DNA of 64,000 nucleotides, taken from contig NW_022985462.1 of NCBI RefSeq assembly GCF_010093595.1, forward strand, positions 132,948 through 196,947, read 5' to 3'. A program made the translations under genes and the position numbers. The stretch comes from Mytilinidion resinicola. Its lineage: Eukaryota; Ascomycota; Dothideomycetes; Mytilinidiales; Mytilinidiaceae. Below the pieces are notes generated by a model. The model was not told the origin of the DNA. It did not search any database and was given only the letters and a program-made list of their open reading frames with translations. Shown here piece by piece: positions 57,626 through 64,000 of this stretch. Position 1 is the stretch's first letter; each line of letters opens with the position of its first letter.

Positions 57626-58951
57626 ATGGTCGAAAAAGTAATTCAATTGAAGTGCAGCTGCAATGAGTACCCCTGGGGACAAAAAGGCTCCGAATCCTTT
57701 GCCGCACGTCTCTGTGCCAAAACTCCGGGAACGGATTTCAAGATAGATGAAAACAAACCATACTCTGAGATGTGGGTGGTTCCCGATAACCGTGGCTGAG
57801 ATGTGCAAATGCTGATGGAGTTATAGGTGGATGGGCACATACCCGGAGCTTCCATCTTACGTCCTCAAAACAGGAGAGGATCTCCAGGATGTCCTCGATG
57901 CCAATTCCACAGAACTTATTGGGCGAAGTATACCCAAGAAATTCGGTCATACGAAGCTTCCATATCTTCCCAAAGTCCTCTCCATCGCGAAAGCACTTCC
58001 ACTACAGCTGCACCCAGTACGTCTGTCATGCTCTTTACTTCTCAGCTTCTAACCCAGATCCAGAACAAAAGCCTAGCCGCTGAGCTTCACTCCCGCGATC
58101 CGTCTCAATTCACCGATCCTAATCACAAACCTGAGATCGCTCTCGCCCTCTCCGACTTCGAAGCGTTTGTTGGTTTCAAGCCCCTGAAAGATATCGAAAG
58201 TCTCATGCAACTCGCACCTCTCCAGCCTTACATGCCACTTATCAAAAAGCCAAGATTCGATGACCAGACCCTCAAGCACGTAGTCAAGACGATGCTCATG
58301 GCGTCGGACGAGGATATCTCCAAAACGACTGCTGCGCTCCTCAATATTCCCCGTGACTCCTTCGGGGAAGAAACATACATCCCAGACATGATCCCACGTC
58401 TAGCGGAGCAATATGACCAAACCGACCCAGGCATCATCGTCGCGCTTATCACAATGAACTACATAACCCTGAAACCCGGCCAATGCATCTACATCCCAGC
58501 CGATGGCATCCACGCTTACCTCTCTGGCACGATCATCGAGTGTATGGCACGCAGCAACAACGTCCTCAATACAGGATTCTGCCCTCGCGGCGACCGAAAC
58601 TCCGCAGAGACCTTCTGTTCGTGCTTGACGTTTACACCTCATGCTGCGGATGAGGCCATTCTCGCCGACGAGAAATTCAGTAAGAGCAAGAACGGGAAGA
58701 CCAAGCTGTACTCACCGCCATTGAGCGAGTTCAGCATCCTAGCGACGGAGCTGGGAGACGGAGAGCAAGAGCACATTGAAGCGATAGAAGGCCCGAGCAT
58801 ATTTATCTGTACGCAAGGCGAGGGGATGCTGGAGGCGAATGGGAAGAGTTATGAGGTTAAGGAGGGATACATTTTCTTCGTGGGAGTGGGAACAGAGATG
58901 GACTTTGTAGCAAAGAAGGGCCTCCAAATCTTTACTGCGTTTGCGGAGTAG
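57626..58951 (+). CDS. mannose-6-phosphate isomerase, type I
   Basis: Three exons, 57626-57771, 57827-58016, 58064-58951, 407 aa. Conserved parts are YPWGQKGSES near the start, SEMWMGTYPELPS, the zinc-site segment LPLQLHPNKSLAAELH across the second intron, KPEIALALSDFEAFVGF and the active-site IPADGIHAYLSG. The enzyme interconverts fructose-6-phosphate and mannose-6-phosphate and so feeds GDP-mannose for mannan, N-glycans and GPI anchors. It stands head to head with a mannosyltransferase gene, an attractive functional pairing, but chance cannot be excluded. Yeast PMI40 is the counterpart. Confidence 0.94.
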
Positions 58952-59661
58952 GTAGATGGGAACAGGTTGGCCTCGTGAAGTATAAGATGGTTGTATCTAT
59001 ATCGAATTGATATATAAGCACCTGGGATGGCAGTTCGACCACATTCAATATGAAGGGTATCACTCAGAATGCCGCCAAGAAGCTGTTGAATTATGACATT
59101 TCAGTCTTGCTATTCTTTCCGTGCAACTTCGTGTGGCGCGATAGAGGGGAGGTTCAAATATGGAGCATATCGGACTTACCGTAATCGGACTAGCGTGTTA
59201 TTATCCGATCAGACCGTTGTTCGTTCCTTATCACCACACTTCATCAACAGCAATCTTCCAAGACATACGACATTTCACAGCCCAGCTTAGTGAATCAAAG
59301 TACAGCCAGTGAGTACCATCAACGCTGATTAAAACCTACTTTCTCATCTGATACATAGAGTCTTACCCTTCAACTCTTGAATATCGTCCATCCCTTTAGG
59401 ATTTCTGTATCGTTCAGGCTGTCAATCCATCAATTTGAAGTCGTAAGACGTATGCATCTAAAAATCAAAAAGATTGAACAAGCGCCTCCAAAAATCTAGC
59501 CTTTTAGATCAATACTAGAAAATATCCGACACTTCCTCGTTCCGATTTCTCCCCTATTTATTTATTCCCTCATCTCCTATCTCATCACACAAAATTTTTT
59601 GAAGTCCTCTTCTTCAAGACTTTTCCCAACACTTCAAAGCGGCCTTAAGGTCCAGCTCAAA
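58952..59661. other. intergenic region
   Basis: About 710 bp between two plus-strand genes, AT-rich. It should hold the isomerase 3' UTR and the promoter of the next gene. No gene was recognised. Confidence 0.45.
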
Positions 59662-60512
59662 ATGCCAGCCAAAAAGCGAACCGCGCCATCCCGAGCTCGT
59701 CCCTCCTCCGAACTCCACACTCCAGCCAAACCACCGCAGCCACGTCGACGTCCCAACTTTGCGGCCATCCAGCTGCGCTTCGTCGCACTGATCTCGTACG
59801 CGATCAGCTTCGAGCACCTATACTCCCACCCGAACAAGATAAACCAGGGATTCGGAGGCCACTATCAGTTCCTGACAAACATAAGTATGAACGTCGCCTC
59901 TCCAACAAACTCACGGATATACACTGACCCATAATCCAGCCCTCGTCCTCGCAGCCGCCGCCTCCGTCCTCGGCGCCCTCGAAATCCTCAACGCCCCCCG
60001 TCTGATCCAATCCCTAAAAGCGCGCATCCTGTTCCTCGCCACGCCGGTACGCTTCCCATCCCCTTCTTAATCACACTCCCCTTTTCCCCCACCCAACTCA
60101 CTAACATCCCTACTCCCAGCTCTCCCTCTTGATAACAGCAACCTACTGGCCGCTCTACCTCCTCCGCCCGGCGGTTCTAAAAGACACTACCATCGCCCCC
60201 TTCGCCCCGCTAAAGAAAGACATCGGCTTTCACCTCCTCCCCGCTCTCTTCGTGCTCGCAGATGTGATCAACTTCACACCGAGACGGTACGCCCCCTCGC
60301 CACTGCGCGCGCTAGGTGTCTTTGGGACGTTTTTGGGGGGCTATGGGGCGTGGCTGTGGCTGTGTTGGAGCAAGAATGGGATCCCACCGTATCCGGTTCT
60401 GGAGAAGATGGATGTGGGGACGATGGCGGGATTGGCCGTGGCCGTGGCGGGGGTGTTGGGGGGGTTGAGCTGGGGGGTGGAGGGGTTGTGTTGTGTCTTG
60501 GATCAGGAGTAG
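59662..60512 (+). CDS. FAR-17a/AIG1-like membrane protein
   Basis: Three exons, 59662-59884, 59940-60046, 60120-60512, 240 aa. A basic Pro/Arg-rich N-terminus is followed by about six helices: RFVALISYAISFEHLY, the exon 2 ALVLAAAASVLGALEIL, then SLLITATYWPLYLL, GFHLLPALFVLADVINF, LGVFGTFLGGYGAWLWL and TMAGLAVAVAGVLGG. The order, the GGHYQFLTNI loop and HLLPALFVLADVINF fit PF04750; the animal AIG1/ADTRP members are Thr/His hydrolases of fatty-acid esters. The family Thr may be in FLTNIT and the His in FHLLPALF. It is likely in the ER membrane. The assignment rests on pattern, not on a search. Confidence 0.72.
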
Positions 60513-60917
60513 GGGGATGGGGAGAGGGGGTGGCAGAGGGGAAGGCGGAGAGGGGAAGGGGGACTGGGGAAGGGAGAGGTCTTTGGTCACTTTAGTGGGA
60601 TGAATGTTGACATGTGAAGGGTTGGGGAGTGGTGGTTTGTCCTATAAGACTATAGACTGGAGAAGGTGTAGAGTAGCGAAGTAGCGAAGTAGCGAATGTA
60701 TTGTGCGGTATGCCGTGCTATGATGTGTCTCCAAGCGAAAGTAATCGAGCATCTATCCCATGAGCTTTTCCATCCCAACTCTATAGCGTAGCAAAGAACG
60801 TAGCACCGTGTAGTTCCTAAGCCAAGTCAGAGAACAATGTTGAACTAATTTTATAAAAGTTTGGAGGCACTTACGTGATACAGTCATGGCATCGTCCAGC
60901 ATGAACATGATTGAGAG
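60513..60917. other. convergent intergenic region with simple repeats
   Basis: It begins with a ~80 bp G/A-rich tract and has three tandem copies of GAAGTAGC near 60670-60695. It separates the 3' ends of two convergent genes. Confidence 0.5.
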
Positions 60918-61505
60918 TTATAAGGTGCTCCAGAACTCCATGGGCGTCTTGCCATCATGTTGACTAGGCAGGGCATGGCGAGCCAGCTCTTGCTCGAAGC
61001 CTAACTTTTTAGCGGCTTCTAAGATCTTTTCCTTTCGGTCGATAGATTCTTGAGAAGGGCCATGGGGTGTAGACGTGTTGTGTTTGTCGAGGTTGGCTTG
61101 AGTGAGAGGGGAGGGTTGGTTCTTGGAGTCGACTTGAGATTGAGTTGGAGTAGGTAGTGGAGCTGGAGTGGACGGTGGAGTGTTACCACGGTGATGTGAG
61201 TCGGTGGTATGAAGGGAGCTTGGGCAGTTGGCCTCCGATCTGTGAGCGTGTTAGCCAGTGCCCTTATGTCTCGGCGCAAGCAGAAAGAGGTGAGAATGCA
61301 TTCGGGAAACGACGGAAGAACACAAGCACCGCACGAAATAGAGTCGCCAAGTCAGAGGAGTTCTGGTGAAGACAAGGACCAAACGACGATGATATACAGG
61401 TATGAGAATATAGTAGAGAAGTGTGGTGAGTGAATAGAATTCGTACGATGAGTGGTCATCAACTCCATTATGACGGCCAGTGCTGATGGGGGTTTGGGAC
61501 TCCAT
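60918..61505 (-). CDS. possible small hydrophilic protein, two exons
   Basis: Built from exon 1 at 61505-61447 (MESQTPISTGRHNGVDDHS) and exon 2 at 61239-60918, 126 aa. The intron has a donor GTACGA and a textbook 3' end (CTAAC branch, then CTCACAG). The first ~80 residues are Ser/Thr/Pro-rich; the C-terminal 45 are charged and look conserved in style: DRKEKILEAAKKLGFEQELA then RHALPSQHDGKTPMEFWSTL. Other donors in the same phase are possible. No family is recognised. The alternative ORFs over the intron have poorer composition. Confidence 0.45.
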
Positions 61506-63430
61506 GATAGCCTAATAGAGCTGTTCTAGAGTGCCGGGATGTCTCTGGAATAATTTTGAAAATGATCAGTCAAGCAAGTCCCGCGTATGAGTGTTTAGGA
61601 AAGGAATAATATGCTCGGCTTGTTTAAGACGAAGCATCTTGACTGCCTTGGGGGGCAACTCTTATAAAGGGCTCAAGAGCTTGACCATCAAGGATCTGGC
61701 CCAGCACATTGAGTGCGGACGCCCAGATGGCAGCACGCTATATCTCATGTGAGAAGAAACGTGGCGATGGCTTCTTTTACGAGCTTGTCACGGCAGAAGG
61801 AATGCTGAGGCCAATGAGTGCGATTCATCTTAGGGTTGCACAGCCAGAAGCCGACCAAAAGCAGCGCCACGACGGCCCCGATGCGCAGGGAGCAGGTAGA
61901 AGTATAAGCCGTTTATGCGAGCGGTGAACAGCTGTATGTGGGTTGGTAGCTTTCAGTGTAATGTTAGTGTAAGATTCCGTGTAGAAAGCCGATCTAGGAG
62001 GCCTGATTGGCACAACGCAAGATTCAGAGTGTAAGGTACTTGTAATGTAGTGTCTGGCTGGGGCGTTGCCGGAATAGCTTTAATGTCGTTGCATCCAAAT
62101 CCCTTAACTTACATTCCTGTAGGCGCGGACACCCGCTGAGGCGTCCGGCCCTGCCACCCTACCCGGCCTCGAAGCAAGCAAACGGCTAACTAACCGCGTT
62201 CATCCCCCACGCATCCTCGGATAGTCTTTGATCGTCGTGGCCCCCCTGTCAGACCCGCAGTTCACCAGCCGGCAGTCCACCAGTCCTGTGCACGCTGGTC
62301 CCTATGAAATCCGAGGCTCGACGCTACGGGACGCTGCCGGAGCGGTAAGCCGCACCACCGTACAGTCCAATAGTCCTGGAGGACAGTTGATGCGCACAGA
62401 CGATAAACTGCCCCCGAGGTCACTTTATCGTCTGTGCGCAGCATTCCAAGGGCTGAAATCTTGGAAGATTGCTTTTCTGCGTACAATAGCGCCTTCACAC
62501 CGTCGTTGATCGGGGGCGGTTGGGTCGTGCGGCTCATCGCTTTGGTGACTAATCTGATCCGGTCAGGAGTAACTATAAGTATCCGCGACCTTCGCATCAC
62601 GCTCTAAAACTTCGAAGTGGCTGGTTGCCTGCTCGATGCCTCACACCTGAGCACAGACAGTACGGCCTGTTGCCGCTTTTCTCCATGGCTCCCACGCAGC
62701 ACACGCCACCCACCCGTCTACTGACCTGCAGCCACAGCGTGCAGAGACGGCACAAGGGAGGTGCTTGTATGCATGTTTGAAATCGTCAGCAACCTGGAGC
62801 CATGCGAATCGAACTTATGTTCCGCTCTTGGCCCAAACTCCCGTTGCGGAAACAGACACGTCGTCGAGTCTCAGCACACAGGTCGTACGCGCCGGCAGCA
62901 TCGTGAACACAGATCTTCCACCACGCCGTCCTGAACGTTGATCACACGACAGCGTCAGTAGTGCCATATGTCTTTGACCATGCATATTGAGGCGCAAGTT
63001 CCAGCCTTACCTTGACCTACCTGGACCTTCATTGCGTTCCCTTTGAGAAAAACGCGATTCCACCCGGCGCTATGCACCAGGCCCCGAGTATGTCCAGAAG
63101 TGAAAGCTTGCATAGCGAGCGATGCCGCTCCCCACAATTGAGGACCAGGGTTGACACAGCGGTGATAGCTTGGCAATAGTAGCCGCACTTTCATTCACTC
63201 ATCGCATCTCTTCTTGACTATTTCCCGTCAGCTTTTCAACAAATTAGACGCAGGACAAATAATCGAGACGCTTCCACTGTTACCTCAGTTCTCAAGTAAT
63301 TGAATTTGTATACTTAAATCTCATCGTGTGTTCTGATGGTTTTCCCTCGCTGAGTAAACGATGATTTTATCATATTTTCGGTTGACCAACCTGTCAAGAA
63401 AAATAGACTCCAAGAAACACCCACCTCAAC
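61506..63430. other. intergenic region without a recognised gene
   Basis: About 1.9 kb. Only short ORFs of poor composition occur on either strand. It includes a perfect inverted repeat at 62391-62440 listed separately. Confidence 0.45.
62391..62440. repeat. perfect 17-bp inverted repeat (hairpin)
   Basis: TGCGCACAGACGATAAA at 62391-62407 is followed after 16 bases by its exact complement at 62424-62440. No coding gene surrounds it. It could be a small foldback element, a hairpin in a transcript, or a palindromic protein site. Confidence 0.75.
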
Positions 63431-64000
63431 TCAAACATTACCCGCCCCCTCCCTCTCCGAATGCGTCTGCCGATACTTCTCCGAACTCAGCTCCTTCGCA
63501 AGCCCACTCTGCATATGCCCCGAGCTATGCGGGAGCCAATTAGGATCCTTCGCCTGTACACCCTTCTTCACCTCCGGGTCCTCGCCCTCGATTACGGTAT
63601 CATGATCGCTACCAACACCAGCACCGTTGACCTGATTTCCAGCAGTGACAACCTGCTGCCTGTTGCTGCTCCGCCGCATAGGCCCACCCGCTTCAAGCGC
63701 CGTCTCGATATTTCCAATGTTGAAGTCGACCTCGACGTCGCCTTCGCCGGTGAGATAGAGGTACCAGTATGGTAGGCCAACGAAGACGGCGCCGCCGACT
63801 ATGTTTCCCAGAGTGGTGGGGATGAGGGATTTCCAGATGTAGTAGCCGACGCTCATTGGGGCGCCTTCCCAGATGCCCATGGGGACGAAGTACCTAGTTG
63901 TGGCATCAGAACTAATTTCTTTCGCGGTACAAATCTGAGGAAAGAGATGACGCGTACATGTTCGCAACAACATGATCAAAAGCACAAGCCACGAACGTCG
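63431..64000 (-). CDS. formate/nitrite transporter, 3' part (runs off right edge)
   Basis: Two exon pieces are visible: from the edge (64000) to 63958, then 63893-63431. The junction joins VACAFDHVVANM to YFVPMGIWEGAP, the signature of FNT channels. The last two helices follow (MSVGYYIWKSLIPTTLGNIV then GGAVFVGLPYWYLYL), and then a ~105-residue hydrophilic cytoplasmic tail rich in Glu, Ser and Lys. FNT proteins are pentameric, proton-linked channels for formate or nitrite; the fungal nitrite transporter NitA is of this type. Which anion is moved cannot be told from this part. No nitrate-assimilation gene is in the window. Confidence 0.88.
   Translation of the reverse strand, partial: RRSWLVLLIMLLRTCTRHLFPQICTAKEISSDATTRYFVPMGIWEGAPMSVGYYIWKSLIPTTLGNIVGGAVFVGLPYWYLYLTGEGDVEVDFNIGNIETALEAGGPMRRSSNRQQVVTAGNQVNGAGVGSDHDTVIEGEDPEVKKGVQAKDPNWLPHSSGHMQSGLAKELSSEKYRQTHSEREGAGNV

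Noticed and set aside
62228..62600. Overlapping ORFs on both strands around the hairpin
   Set aside because: Poor composition, no splice signals and a mirror-image effect of the inverted repeat.

Overview
This is a gene-dense nuclear window from a filamentous ascomycete (Pezizomycotina). The signs are many short GT-AG introns of about 45-100 bp, a TRI12-type MFS pump, a fungal MET2 with its long internal spacer, LisH-WD40 SIF2, a fungal DOCK-type GEF, and a fungal formate/nitrite transporter. Gene content and style fit Dothideomycetes best, but that placement is inference. No tRNA, rRNA, CRISPR or operon structure was seen.

Layout. 0-12 kb: a large ankyrin-repeat gene running off the left edge (-), a secreted DUF3455 protein (+), a peroxisomal ABC half-transporter PXA2 (+, 4 exons) and the ribosome-export factor RRP12 (-, 4 exons). 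12-23 kb: a DOCK-family GEF (DCK1-like, 2066 aa, -), a PIN-like/auxin efflux carrier family transporter (-, 3 exons) and a GNAT acetyltransferase (+). 23-30 kb: an accessory, decaying stretch with a broken M13 metallopeptidase, a small Cys/His ORF, a small secreted protein, three kinds of repeat and an F-box-like remnant. 30-37 kb: SIF2 (-) and a TMEM115-like membrane protein (+) start head to head, then a TRI12-type MFS pump (+). 37.3-40 kb: a piggyBac-type DNA transposon with one nonsense codon, followed by a dimeric repeat that also occurs inverted at 26.6 kb. 40-48 kb: MET2 (-), two uncharacterised ORFs, mRNA guanylyltransferase CEG1 (+) and a frameshifted FAD oxidoreductase (-). 48.5-53 kb: an array of small basic proteins of unknown function on one strand. 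53.8-64 kb: a fungal coiled-coil protein (6 exons), a GT34 mannosyltransferase (-), mannose-6-phosphate isomerase (+), an FAR-17a/AIG1-like membrane protein (+), a small two-exon gene (-) and the 3' end of a formate/nitrite transporter (-, leaves the right edge).

The conserved genes are housekeeping: ribosome biogenesis, mRNA capping, methionine synthesis, peroxisomal fatty-acid import, mannose supply and mannosylation, a Set3-complex subunit, Rho-type signalling. The most original part is 48.5-53 kb. There, at least three and perhaps five adjacent same-strand units share a short cationic, probably helical C-terminus and do not resemble a family I can name; two are broken. It looks like a local birth-and-death gene family. 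The 26-30 kb and 37-40 kb repeat blocks are the second area worth study.

Exon limits were read by eye from splice signals, reading phase and family similarity. No database search was run.
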